Below, one piece after another: positions 16,481 through 24,906 of a stretch of DNA of 33,609 nt. Position 1 is the stretch's first letter. Every line of letters begins with the position of its first letter. The DNA comes from Acidobacteriota bacterium (GTDB lineage: Bacteria; Acidobacteriota; Terriglobia; Bryobacterales; Bryobacteraceae): the NCBI GenBank assembly GCA_016213775.1, contig JACQZR010000182.1, positions 1 to 33,609 of the forward strand, given 5' to 3'. The position numbers and the translations under genes were made by a program. The notes beneath the pieces were generated by a model. It had not been told where the DNA came from, ran no database searches, and saw only the letters and a list, made by a program, of their open reading frames with translations.

Positions 16481-17380
16481 TTACTTTGTCTCGGCGCTGT
16501 CCGCCGAGGCACCAGTAAATGGGTGGACCAGTTGTTGCAGAAGTAGCGGCCTCGGCGTGAGGCCGCTGAATTCACGGAACTCGGCGATCATGTGCGACTG
16601 GTCCGCATAGCCAAGTTCGGCTGCTAACCCGGCGCCGCTGTCTTTCACTCCCGATACGCATGCCAATGCTGCGCGAAAACGGGCGAGTCGGCAGAAAAGC
16701 TTCGGCGGCAATCCGACTCCTTCGTGAAAGATGCGTCCAAGGTGTTGGCGGGAGACGCCGGTGCAGTCCGCGAGTTCACTCACCGTGACGATTCCACGCT
16801 TCTGCTGCACGAATGCCCCCAGGGCAGGGAGGTCCACTGCAAATCGGCGATCCCGGCTAATGTGAAGGCGCCTGAGCAGCGCGTGTTCGAGTTGATCGAC
16901 CCGCTGTTCATCGCTGCTCGCCTCGGCGATGCAGGCTTCCAATGACACTGCCGGCCGGCCCCATAAGTCCGCCAGGGGAAGCATGCGGTCTGTCAACTCG
17001 TGGGCGGCGGTGGCGAAGAAGCATTTCGCACGCGCCGGTCGGAAGTATGCCCCCACCTCGATGATGCGATCGCCGTGGGCCGCCGGGTGTGCAACGCTCA
17101 TCGGCCCGATTACGTGGCCGCAGTATCTTTCTTCGGCTTGGCTCCATAAACCGTCCACGCGATAGCCGCAGCCGAAGCTGAAGGATATCGACACGTGACT
17201 ATCCGCGAACAGTGGCGTTGTGTATGACCCTGGGGCTGCGCGGAACAAACGCTCGCGTCTGATCGCTCGGCCTGGTTCGTCGGCCTCCGCTGGCGCCGTG
17301 AACGTGAAGAAGCAGCGCACGTAGTCGCACAGAGGCGGGCACGGATCGAATTCGCGGTAACGCGCGATCGGCTGCGTCAT
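16481..17380 (-). CDS. AraC-family transcriptional regulator, 299 aa
   Basis: The C-terminal third holds the two helix-turn-helix units of the AraC/XylS family: VSELADCTGVSRQHLGRIFH (200-219) and GLAAELGYADQSHMIAEFRE (251-270), followed by the FSGLTPRPLL tail. Residues 1-165 form an AraC-type N-terminal ligand domain (FDPCPPLCDYVRCFFTF at 11-27, then HVIGPMSVAHPAAHGDRIIE), probably of the DUF6597-like kind, so it should respond to a small molecule. Divergently oriented to the NTF2-like lipoprotein gene with a 91-base gap, and convergent with the methyltransferase. The divergent gene is a natural candidate target. Confidence 0.9.
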   Translation of the reverse strand: MTQPIARYREFDPCPPLCDYVRCFFTFTAPAEADEPGRAIRRERLFRAAPGSYTTPLFADSHVSISFSFGCGYRVDGLWSQAEERYCGHVIGPMSVAHPAAHGDRIIEVGAYFRPARAKCFFATAAHELTDRMLPLADLWGRPAVSLEACIAEASSDEQRVDQLEHALLRRLHISRDRRFAVDLPALGAFVQQKRGIVTVSELADCTGVSRQHLGRIFHEGVGLPPKLFCRLARFRAALACVSGVKDSGAGLAAELGYADQSHMIAEFREFSGLTPRPLLLQQLVHPFTGASADSAETK

Positions 17381-17471
17381 TCCTTATCTTCTTGTAGCAT
17401 GGGCTGTTTGTAACGTGTGCAGGTTCCATTTTTCCTATTCGCCCCACCGCGATCCCGGCTAAGTTGGAAGC

Positions 17472-17954
17472 ATGAGAAGCACGCTAATGGTTTTCATCGC
17501 CTGTGGAGTTCTGACCTCCTGCGAGAGAGCAGCACTCCCGCTCAACCCGGAAGGAATCATCGCCATCGAGAAGTCGGCGCTGGACCGCTGGGGCAAAGGC
17601 GATCCACAAGGATACTTGGAGACATATGCCCCCGAGATCACCTATTTCGACCCGGCCCGCGAGAAGCGCGCAGACGGAATCCAGGCGATGAAGGACTACT
17701 ACGCCCCAATCGCCGGCAAGATCAAGGTGGATCGCTATGAAATGATCGACACCAAAGTGCAGCAATTGGGCGATGCCGCCGTGTTGAGCTACCAACTGAT
17801 AAGCCACGCGATCATGCCCGATGGATCGCCATTCACCGCTCGATGGAACTCGACGAAAGTTTACAGGCTGTTTGGCAAAGACTGGAAGCTCGTTCACGAT
17901 CACTGGTCCTTTATCAAGCCGGAACTCAGGAACCCTCCGCCGGGGCCGCAGTAG
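17472..17954 (+). CDS. NTF2-like (DUF4440/SnoaL-type) lipoprotein, 160 aa
   Basis: A short lipoprotein signal is suggested by the lipobox LTSC with Cys17. The mature part has the NTF2-like cone pattern: an N-terminal helix (IAIEKSALDRWGKGD), a turn with YAPEITYFDP, a second helix (GIQAMKDYYAPI) and four beta strands ending in YRLFGKDWKLVHDHWSFI. Members of this fold range from polyketide cyclases to ketosteroid isomerases and non-enzymatic ligand binders; nothing here decides between them. The ATG at 17472 follows TTGGAAG at a suitable spacing. It is divergent from the AraC-family gene. Confidence 0.8.
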   Translation: MRSTLMVFIACGVLTSCERAALPLNPEGIIAIEKSALDRWGKGDPQGYLETYAPEITYFDPAREKRADGIQAMKDYYAPIAGKIKVDRYEMIDTKVQQLGDAAVLSYQLISHAIMPDGSPFTARWNSTKVYRLFGKDWKLVHDHWSFIKPELRNPPPGPQ

Positions 17955-17955
17955 G

Positions 17956-17972
17956 GACGCACAGGATGCGTC
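17956..17972 (+). terminator. Hairpin just after the lipoprotein gene, possible terminator
   Basis: GACGCA (17956-17961), loop CAGGA, TGCGTC (17967-17972) begins two bases after the lipoprotein stop. The stem is six bases and GC-rich, but there is no following T-run, so termination would be weak or factor-dependent. Confidence 0.3.
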
Positions 17973-17995
17973 GCACCTCCTGACTGCATCCGGCG

Positions 17996-18025
17996 TTGAC
18001 AACCACATTCCCCCCTTACTAGATT
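17996..18025 (+). promoter_or_regulatory. Sigma70-like promoter for the TonB-dependent receptor at 18057
   Basis: TTGACA at 17996-18001, an 18-base spacer, and TAGATT at 18020-18025 (four of six). It lies about 30 bases before the start codon, leaving a short leader that contains the ribosome-binding site GGGGAAAGGG (18043-18052). Confidence 0.45.
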
Positions 18026-18056
18026 GGACTTGATCAGTCTTTGGGGAAAGGGTCTT

Positions 18057-21000
18057 ATGTCTTCTCGTTCTTTGCTTGTGTTCTGTCTTGCAGGACTCGC
18101 GGCATCCTTAAACGGTCAGGATTTCCGCGCCACCATCAGCGGCCAGGTCACCGACGGTACCGGAGCCGCCATCCCTGGTGCCAAGGTGCGCGCCGTCCAG
18201 CGCACTACCAATCAGGTGATCACGCGGGAAACCAACGCCGAAGGGTTCTACACGCTACCGTACCTGCAACCCAGCACTTACGACATCGACGTCACCGCGC
18301 AAGGCTTCCGCAACATGCGCCGCGAGAACGTCACGCTCCTCGTCGCGGACCGCCTGGACCTGCCTTTCAAAATGGAAGTCGGCGAAGTCTCCCAAGCCAT
18401 CACCGTCACCGCCGACTCCGTCGAACTGCTCAAGACCGCCGACGCTTCCGGCGGCATGAGCTTCGACTCCCTCATGACCTCCGAGTTCGCGCTTAACGGC
18501 CGCCAGGTCTTCATGCTCATGGACCTCGCGCCGGGCGTTCTTTTCACGCAGGAAGAGTTCGGCTCCAGCGGCTTCTCGGGCACGCGCGGATGGGACGTCA
18601 ACGGCAGCTTTACCATGAACGGCGGCAAGTCCGGCACCAACAGCTTCAGCCTCAACGGCGCCCCCATCAGCCTCACCGGATCGTTCCAGGTCGCTCCCAA
18701 TGTCGATGCGATCCAGGAGTTCAAGGTAATGACCAACACCTACGATGCGGCCATCGGACGCACCGGCGGCGGCAGTGTCAACACCTCGCTCAAGTCCGGC
18801 TCCAATCGCTTCAACGGAACGCTGTTCAACTTCATGCGCAACCGTCTGCTCGACGCCAACCACACGCAGAACAACGTGGTCGGAGCCCCGCGCGGCAAAC
18901 GCATCACCAACCAGTTCGGCGGTACGCTGGGTGGCGCCATTCGCAAGGACAAGGACTTCTTCTTCGCCAGCTTCGAAGGCTTCCGCGAGCGCGTACCGTT
19001 CCCCGTCGTTGCTGATGCCCCGCCTCTCGACCTTCGCACCGGACAGAACTTCACGCAATACAACACCAATGTGTTCGATCCGCTCACGGCCCATCCCTGC
19101 GTGAATGGTGTCGATGTCCCCGGCACTTGCAGCAGCCCCACCATCCGCGACCCCTTCCCCGGCAACGTGCTTCCGCAAAGCCGCATCAGCCCCATCGGCC
19201 AGAAGATCCTCTCCTACTACCCCACCCCAAACCTGAACCAGTTCACCGACAACTACGTCAACTCCGGCAGCACCGGCAAATACCGGTACGAGCAGGAGAT
19301 GGGCCGTTACGACAAAGTCATCAACCAGAACAACCGGGTCTTCCTCCTTGTCACCATTCAGGCAGGCAAAGAGTACCGCAACCAGACAGGTATCCCCGGC
19401 GTTGCCGCTAGCGGCAACATGTGGTCCACGCGCAAAAACGTAAACGGCATCGCAAACTGGACGCGCGTGGTGTCACCGTCCACCATCTTCGACTTCCGCG
19501 CTTCCTACGGCCGGTTCTGGCAACGCTTCCCCACCGTTGATACCGAGTCCGGCGTCACCGCCGAAACCCTCGGAATGACTGGCATGATCCACGCCCCTAC
19601 CAGCACCGCCGACTACCCGCCGCGCCTCGCCATCGACCAGTTCTCCAACCTCTTCGGCAACGGCGGCAACCTCTATACCTGGCGCGCCGACAATCAATAC
19701 AACGTAGTCCCGAGCTTCACCATGGTGCGCGGTACTCAGACCTGGAAGTTCGGCGCCGATCTCGTCTACGCCGCGGTTGGCGTCGGTGACGTCGGTCTCG
19801 CTAACGGCTTTCTGAACTTCAGCCGCTGGGGCACGCAGCGCTATCCGCAGCGTTCCGCGCTCACCGCACAGGACGGCTCCGGCGTCGCTGATGTTCTGCT
19901 TGGCATCCCCGGCGCGGGCCAGATCGACTGGAACGATACCTACTATCGCAGTTGGCCCTACTTCGGCTTCTTCGTCCAGAACGATTGGAAGGTGCGCCGC
20001 AATATCACTTTGAATCTCGGCCTCCGCTATGACGTGCAGGTCCCCTGGGTGGAACGCTGGAACCGCATCAACAACGGTTTCGATTACTCCAGCAAGAACC
20101 CCTTGAGCGATGCCATCATCGCCCGCTGGAAGACGCTCAAGGAAGCCTACGACCGCACCAACCCCCGCTTCCCGTATCCGGACGCGCCCGCTGCCATTCT
20201 CGGCGGCAAGACTTTCGTTCAGCCCGGAGGCAACCGCCGCATCTACGAGACCGATTGGAGCAACATCCAGCCGCGCATCGGCCTTGCCTGGCAGTTCCAA
20301 CGCAAGACCGTCCTCCGCACCGGCTTCGGTATCTTCCACCGCACTGCCACGCAGAACGGTCAGACCGACGGCTTCAGCCAGACCACCACCTATCTGCGTT
20401 CCATCGACGGAGACATCACCCCGTCTGCCGGACTCACCGGCCGCTACTCGCTCGTCAATCCCTTCCCCGACGGCATCGTGCAGCCCACTGGACGCGAGCT
20501 CGGTTTGCTCACCAACGCCGGCAACGCGATCGGCTACGACGGTCGCCAGCGCCCTATTCCGCGTACTTTCCAATATTCGTTCGGCTTTCAGCGGCGGATA
20601 TTCGGGAACGCGCTCCTCGACGTCTCTTACGTTGGCAGCATGACCACCAAGGATGCCATGGCGATCAATACTGACTACTGGTCCGCGGAGTTCAATCAGG
20701 CCGCGTATGCGCTCCCGGCCTTCGGCGACACCACCGTGCAAAACCCGTTCGCCACCATCGTCCCGGCCAATCGTACGCGCGGCCCCGCCACCATCGCGCG
20801 CCGGGAGCTGTTCCGCGGATATCCGCTCTTCGCCAACATCACCAACAACACCATGCCGTGGGCCCGCTATCGCTATGACGCGCTGCAGATGCGCCTCGAC
20901 AAGCGCTTCTCCAACGAGCGCAGCGTCCTCGGCGGTCTGACGATGGTGTTCTCTTACACCTTCTCCAAGAACCTCCAGCAGGCGAACTACCTCAACACCT

Positions 21001-21566
21001 GGAACTTCCTTAACGAACGGCCCGTGAAGGAGCTGGTGAGCTACGACAAGCCGCAGAACATCTCCTATAGCGGGATCTACTCGCTCCCGTTCGGACGCGG
21101 ACGCCACTTCCGCACCACCAACAAGGTTTTGGATGGCGCAGCCGGCGGCTGGACCGTCAATTGGGTCTACCGCTACACCTCAGGCAATCCTATCGCCGGC
21201 ATCAACGCCGTCAACACCTGCGGCACGCTTCTGGTGGACGACCAGACCAAGACCCGCTGGTGGAACAACGATCGCACCTGCTGGCGCGGCAACCCCGCCT
21301 ATCAGCCGCGCGTTGTCGAAGACCGCTACGCGTGGCTCCGCCAGATGGACAACATCACCGTGAACCTTGCTGCCAGCAAGAGCTTCCGCCTCCGCAGCGA
21401 GAAGAACTGGGAGTTCCAACTCCGCGGCGAGGCCTTCAATCTGATGAACCGCCCCATCTATCGCCCAGCGCCGACCTCATACACCGACGCGCGCTTCGGC
21501 ATGCTCTCCATCGAGCAGCAGAACTTCCCGCGCAACGTCCAGGTCTCAGCCAAGCTCCGCTTCTAA
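18057..21566 (+). CDS. TonB-dependent receptor-like outer-membrane protein with carboxypeptidase-regulatory domain, 1169 aa
   Basis: Signal peptide MSSRSLLVFCLAGLAASLNG, then a carboxypeptidase-regulatory-like beta-sandwich (about 22-105: ATISGQVTDGTGAAIPGAKV, NAEGFYTLPYLQPSTYDIDV), then a plug-like domain (about 110-260: GSFTMNGGKSGTNSFSLNGA, VDAIQEFKVMTNTYDAAIGR, GGSVNTSLKSGSNRFNGTLF), then a long beta-barrel region ending in NVQVSAKLRF with the C-terminal Phe expected for an outer-membrane barrel. This architecture is the expanded Oar/SusC-like family of Acidobacteriota; no SusD partner is encoded nearby. Cargo is unknown, but the neighbouring lyases make oligosaccharide uptake a reasonable guess. 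ATG 18057 was chosen over the upstream TTG because of GGGGAAAGGG and the signal peptide. Confidence 0.88.
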   Translation: MSSRSLLVFCLAGLAASLNGQDFRATISGQVTDGTGAAIPGAKVRAVQRTTNQVITRETNAEGFYTLPYLQPSTYDIDVTAQGFRNMRRENVTLLVADRLDLPFKMEVGEVSQAITVTADSVELLKTADASGGMSFDSLMTSEFALNGRQVFMLMDLAPGVLFTQEEFGSSGFSGTRGWDVNGSFTMNGGKSGTNSFSLNGAPISLTGSFQVAPNVDAIQEFKVMTNTYDAAIGRTGGGSVNTSLKSGSNRFNGTLFNFMRNRLLDANHTQNNVVGAPRGKRITNQFGGTLGGAIRKDKDFFFASFEGFRERVPFPVVADAPPLDLRTGQNFTQYNTNVFDPLTAHPCVNGVDVPGTCSSPTIRDPFPGNVLPQSRISPIGQKILSYYPTPNLNQFTDNYVNSGSTGKYRYEQEMGRYDKVINQNNRVFLLVTIQAGKEYRNQTGIPGVAASGNMWSTRKNVNGIANWTRVVSPSTIFDFRASYGRFWQRFPTVDTESGVTAETLGMTGMIHAPTSTADYPPRLAIDQFSNLFGNGGNLYTWRADNQYNVVPSFTMVRGTQTWKFGADLVYAAVGVGDVGLANGFLNFSRWGTQRYPQRSALTAQDGSGVADVLLGIPGAGQIDWNDTYYRSWPYFGFFVQNDWKVRRNITLNLGLRYDVQVPWVERWNRINNGFDYSSKNPLSDAIIARWKTLKEAYDRTNPRFPYPDAPAAILGGKTFVQPGGNRRIYETDWSNIQPRIGLAWQFQRKTVLRTGFGIFHRTATQNGQTDGFSQTTTYLRSIDGDITPSAGLTGRYSLVNPFPDGIVQPTGRELGLLTNAGNAIGYDGRQRPIPRTFQYSFGFQRRIFGNALLDVSYVGSMTTKDAMAINTDYWSAEFNQAAYALPAFGDTTVQNPFATIVPANRTRGPATIARRELFRGYPLFANITNNTMPWARYRYDALQMRLDKRFSNERSVLGGLTMVFSYTFSKNLQQANYLNTWNFLNERPVKELVSYDKPQNISYSGIYSLPFGRGRHFRTTNKVLDGAAGGWTVNWVYRYTSGNPIAGINAVNTCGTLLVDDQTKTRWWNNDRTCWRGNPAYQPRVVEDRYAWLRQMDNITVNLAASKSFRLRSEKNWEFQLRGEAFNLMNRPIYRPAPTSYTDARFGMLSIEQQNFPRNVQVSAKLRF

Positions 21567-21576
21567 CTGCTCGTCT

Positions 21577-21642
21577 TGTGGGGCGGGCAATCTTGCCCGC
21601 GGCTGGCCTTTCCAGGCCAGCCCCTCGCGACCCCCAGGTCGC
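21577..21642. repeat. Tandem-hairpin intergenic repeat, copy 2 (three hairpins)
   Basis: Begins with TGTGGGGC like the other copies, then holds three successive hairpins: GCGGGCAATCTTGCCCGC (21583-21600, perfect 8-base stem), GGCTGGCCT-TTCC-AGGCCAGCC (21601-21622, perfect 9-base stem) and GCGACC-CCCA-GGTCGC (21627-21642, 6-base stem). It fills the 81-base gap between the convergent receptor and NIPSNAP genes, so it can also act as a bidirectional terminator. Confidence 0.75.
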
Positions 21643-21647
21643 ACAAA

Positions 21648-22427
21648 TCACCGCACCGGCGAATACGCCATCGCCCGCCACAGCGACATCTGAATCACAC
21701 TCGAAATCTGCCCGCTGCGGTCGATCGACTCCTTCCGCACCTTCACCCATTCCGCATCCGCCCCGAACGCCGCCCACGCCTTCTCCCGCGCAGCCAGCGA
21801 ATCAAACGGGATCAAGTAAGTGAGGTTCGGCCGGTTCTCGCCAAACACCGTCGAGCTGTAGAACAACGGATGCACTCCCACACGGTGAAAGATCTTGATC
21901 TCCGGCCCCGCGAAGCGTTCATGCAGAGCCTTGGCCTGCCGCGCCGTCGGTGAGTGATATGACCGCAGTTCGAAAATCCGCGGCTTCTCCGGCGCTTTGG
22001 CCGGCATCACAATCTCCGGAGAATACGGCGTCGCCTCCAACAGCGCCGCGCTCACCGAAACATATGGCGCCTCTCCCGCCTCCCATTGATCAAACGCCTT
22101 GCTGAAATCCCTATCGCTGAACAACGCCTTGGAAACCCCATAAATCTGATCCAGCGATTCAATCCCCAGAATCACCGCCACCTGCGGCATGTGCGGCGCA
22201 ATCAACGCCTCCATCACAATCCGCGGCCCCTTGTGCACCCGCTCGAGCGACGGCATCAACGTCTTGGAAAAGAACTCATGAATGCGCCCCGGCTGCGTCC
22301 CATTCTCCAAATAGAACTGCTCCAGAATGTAGAACCGCGTCTTGCGGCTCTCTTCCGCCGCCGCCATCATACCGCCCGGCACAAGCGCGGGCGCACCTTC
22401 AAGAAATCTACGCCGATCGAGGATCAT
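21648..22427 (-). CDS. NIPSNAP family protein with Tat-like leader, 259 aa
   Basis: Two tandem NIPSNAP-type ferredoxin-like domains are visible: the first about residues 30-135 (FYILEQFYLENGTQPGRIHE, with PQVAVILGIESLDQI) and the second about 148-257 (IFELRSYHSPTARQAKALHE, with GVHPLFYSSTVFGENRPNLT, YLIPFDSLAAREKAWAAFGA). The N-terminus, MILDRRRFLEGAPALVPGG, resembles a twin-arginine leader (RRRFL), suggesting export in folded form. The biochemical role of bacterial NIPSNAP proteins is not established. The gene diverges from the heparinase gene at 22531 and converges on the receptor gene at 18057. Confidence 0.85.
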   Translation of the reverse strand: MILDRRRFLEGAPALVPGGMMAAAEESRKTRFYILEQFYLENGTQPGRIHEFFSKTLMPSLERVHKGPRIVMEALIAPHMPQVAVILGIESLDQIYGVSKALFSDRDFSKAFDQWEAGEAPYVSVSAALLEATPYSPEIVMPAKAPEKPRIFELRSYHSPTARQAKALHERFAGPEIKIFHRVGVHPLFYSSTVFGENRPNLTYLIPFDSLAAREKAWAAFGADAEWVKVRKESIDRSGQISSVIQMSLWRAMAYSPVR

Positions 22428-22447
22428 GCCTGCATTATAGGCCCTCT

Positions 22448-22487
22448 TGTGGGGCAGGCTTCAGCCTGCGCGGGCCTTCAGGCCCGC
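22448..22487. repeat. Tandem-hairpin intergenic repeat, copy 3
   Basis: TGTGGGGC followed by two abutting perfect hairpins: GCAGGCTTCAGCCTGC (22454-22469) and GCGGGCCTTCAGGCCCGC (22470-22487). Compared with copy 1 the second stem has A-T replaced by C-G at one pair while pairing is kept, so the structure, not only the sequence, appears conserved. It lies in the divergent gap between the NIPSNAP and heparinase genes. Confidence 0.78.
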
Positions 22488-22530
22488 CACCGCCCCGTCG
22501 GAGCCCCTGCTACTATGGGCATCGAATGCC

Positions 22531-24504
22531 ATGTCCTCTTACCTGCATATCCTTATCCTAGGGATGGCTGCTGTTCTTCCCGCCATCGCGCTTTCCCCTT
22601 CTGAACTCATAAACGCCCTCGACCGCACCCGGCCCGAGCTTCGTTCCATTACCACCCCCAGCGACCTCGCGCGCCATTTCCGTAACCGCACGCGCCCGCT
22701 CTTCGAGCTGTCCAAGCGTGCCGACCGCCCGGACACCGCCGTCGCCGACCGCGCCCTCCGCCATCACTTCAGCAGCATCGGCATCGCCCACCAATTCGGC
22801 CCGCGCATCGACTGGGCCTTCGACAAAACCACTGAGCCCGGCCTCGCCCCCAACAACGAATGGACGTGGCAGCTCAACCGTCACGCCGAATGGCTCGCCC
22901 TCTCCCGCGCCTATCGCGACACCGGCGATGAAAAATACGCCCGCGAATTCGTCGCGCAGGTGACAGCCTGGGTCCGCGACTGCCCCATGCCCGAAACCTC
23001 CGGCAACGTCCCGCGCTCGGCCTGGCGCACTATCGAGACCGGCATCCGCGCGGCTCAGATCTGGCCCGAGCTGTGGTTCCGATTCCTCCGCTCGCCCGCC
23101 ATGACAGACGACGCGCTCCTCGCCTTCCTTGGCGCATACATCGATCACGCGCGCCACCTCATGGCCTTCCACACCACCGGCAACTGGCTCGCCATGGAAG
23201 GCAACGGGCTCTTTCACGTTGGTGTGCTGTTTCCGGAATTCAAGGACGCCCCTGCCTGGCGCGAAACTTCCGCCAAGTGGATCTACGCCGAGCTCGACAA
23301 TCAGGTCTACCCCGACGGTGTGCAGATCGAACTCGCCAGCGGCTATCACCACGTCAGCCTGATGAATTTCCTGATGGTATACAAAATCGCGCGACTCAAC
23401 GACGCATCCCTCCCCGCCGACTTCCTCAAGCGTCTCGAAAAGATGTACGACTTCGATGTCTACGGTGCAACGCCTTCGCGCAAGCTGCCAGGCGTTCAGG
23501 ACGGCAGCACCTTCGACGTGCGCGCCGCCCTCCGTGAAGCCGCCGGCCTGTTTCCCCATCGTAAGGATTTCCTTTGGTACGGCGCCGACGGCGCGCAAGG
23601 CCAGCCGCCCGCCGCCACAAGCCACGCCTTCCCGTACGCCGGATACTTCGTGCAGCGCTCCGGCTGGGACCCGCAGGCCCGCTGGCTCTGGTTCGATGGA
23701 GGCCCCTTCGGCTACGGCCATCAGCACGAAGACAAGCTCGAGATCATCCTCGAAGCCTACGGCAAAAGCTTCCTCGTCGACCCCGGCAACTACACCTATG
23801 AGCGTTCCAAGTGGCGGTCGTATTTCATCGACTCCCCCAGTCACAACGTCGTCTTGGTCGACGGCCAGCCGCAACGCCGCCGCGGAGCCCGCGATCGCAT
23901 GGCTTACGTCGTCAAGCAGCCGCTTCCCCATGTCTGGTCCACCGGCAAAGATGCGGATTACGTCGAGGCAACCTACGACGAAGCATTCGGTGGCGACGTC
24001 GGCAAAGGCGTGCAACACACCCGCGCCGTGCTCTTCATCAAGCCCGATTTCTGGGTCATGCTCGACCGTCTCACCGCCGTCGATGGCAACGAGCACACCT
24101 ACGAACCGCTCTTCCATTTCGATGGTCCGGTGAAGGCCGACGGCCTCCGCGTCGTCACCCAAAACGCCGCCGAAGCCAACCTTACGTTGATGCCGCGCAC
24201 CGCTGCCGGTCTCACCCTCAAGATCGTCGAAGGCCAACAGGAACCGGTCCAGGGCTGGCTCACCAAAACCATCAGCAGCGTGCGCCCCGCCCCCGTGGCC
24301 GTCTACCAGGCGCGCGGCAAAACCGTGCAGCTCATCTACGCGCTTGTTCCCACACCGCCCGGAGTCAAAGACCCGCTCCGCGCCGTCGAACCTCTCGGCG
24401 ATGACCCCGCCGCCGCACGTGTCGCCTTCCATGACGGCAGGACCTACGAGGTTCGTTTCACACCCGGCAAACCCGCCTCGTGGAGAAAGGTGAGTGGGCG
24501 GTAA
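22531..24504 (+). CDS. Heparinase II/III family protein (polysaccharide lyase), 657 aa
   Basis: Signal peptide at the N-terminus (SSYLHILILGMAAVLPAIAL). An N-terminal alginate-lyase/heparinase toroid domain (about 25-340) shows RHAEWLALSRAYRDTGDEKY, SAWRTIETGIRAAQIWPELW, TTGNWLAMEGNGLFHVGVLF and the catalytic-region motif QIELASGYHHVSL. The C-terminal Heparinase_II_III beta-sandwich (about 360-650) has the signature GYGHQHEDKLEIILEAYGKS followed by LVDPGNYTYERSKWRSY. The enzyme should depolymerise an acidic polysaccharide by beta-elimination in the periplasm or outside the cell. ATG 22531 is chosen because it starts the signal peptide, although the frame is open from 22447 and runs through the hairpin repeat. 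The VOC gene follows after two bases. Confidence 0.9.
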   Translation: MSSYLHILILGMAAVLPAIALSPSELINALDRTRPELRSITTPSDLARHFRNRTRPLFELSKRADRPDTAVADRALRHHFSSIGIAHQFGPRIDWAFDKTTEPGLAPNNEWTWQLNRHAEWLALSRAYRDTGDEKYAREFVAQVTAWVRDCPMPETSGNVPRSAWRTIETGIRAAQIWPELWFRFLRSPAMTDDALLAFLGAYIDHARHLMAFHTTGNWLAMEGNGLFHVGVLFPEFKDAPAWRETSAKWIYAELDNQVYPDGVQIELASGYHHVSLMNFLMVYKIARLNDASLPADFLKRLEKMYDFDVYGATPSRKLPGVQDGSTFDVRAALREAAGLFPHRKDFLWYGADGAQGQPPAATSHAFPYAGYFVQRSGWDPQARWLWFDGGPFGYGHQHEDKLEIILEAYGKSFLVDPGNYTYERSKWRSYFIDSPSHNVVLVDGQPQRRRGARDRMAYVVKQPLPHVWSTGKDADYVEATYDEAFGGDVGKGVQHTRAVLFIKPDFWVMLDRLTAVDGNEHTYEPLFHFDGPVKADGLRVVTQNAAEANLTLMPRTAAGLTLKIVEGQQEPVQGWLTKTISSVRPAPVAVYQARGKTVQLIYALVPTPPGVKDPLRAVEPLGDDPAAARVAFHDGRTYEVRFTPGKPASWRKVSGR

Positions 24505-24506
24505 CT

Positions 24507-24887
24507 ATGACGTTCCCCGTTCCCGTTCCGGAGATCCCCGCGGCCAACGTCGACAAAGCCGCGGCCTACTATGTCCACACGCTTGGCTTCACCCTTGATT
24601 GGGGCGACGACCAAGGTGGCATTGCAGGCATCTCAAGGGGAGATTGTAGACTGTTTATCACCAACCGCGCCTTCCGCGAGTCCTATGGCAACAGAGGCCC
24701 GATCCTTTTCTGGCTCAATCTCAACAGCAAGGCCGAAGTGGACGAACTCTTCGCTCAATGGAGCGCGGCGCAAGCGAAGATCGTTTCCGAGCCCGAAGAC
24801 AAACCCTGGAAGCTGCGCGAGTTTATCATCGCCGATCTCGATGGCAATCTGATTCGCGTCTTCTATGATTTCCGGCGCGACGAGTAG
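24507..24887 (+). CDS. VOC family protein (glyoxalase/bleomycin-resistance fold), 126 aa
   Basis: Small single-domain protein of the vicinal-oxygen-chelate superfamily. It has the paired beta-alpha-beta-beta-beta pattern: PVPEIPAANVDKAAAYYVHT (substrate-side helix), LGFTLDWGDD, GDCRLFITNRAF, then GPILFWLNLNSKAEVDELFA, and the C-terminal LREFIIADLDGNLIRVFYDF. Whether it binds a metal is uncertain because the expected Glu/His ligands are not all evident. The ATG lies two bases after the heparinase stop, so translation is probably coupled, but a shared pathway is not obvious. Confidence 0.85.
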   Translation: MTFPVPVPEIPAANVDKAAAYYVHTLGFTLDWGDDQGGIAGISRGDCRLFITNRAFRESYGNRGPILFWLNLNSKAEVDELFAQWSAAQAKIVSEPEDKPWKLREFIIADLDGNLIRVFYDFRRDE

Positions 24888-24906
24888 CCCGCGCAATCGA
24901 GACGCT

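Noticed and set aside
22447-22530. Extended N-terminus of the heparinase II/III protein from 22447
   Set aside because: The added residues are encoded by the hairpin repeat itself and would bury the signal peptide. The ATG at 22531 begins directly with it.
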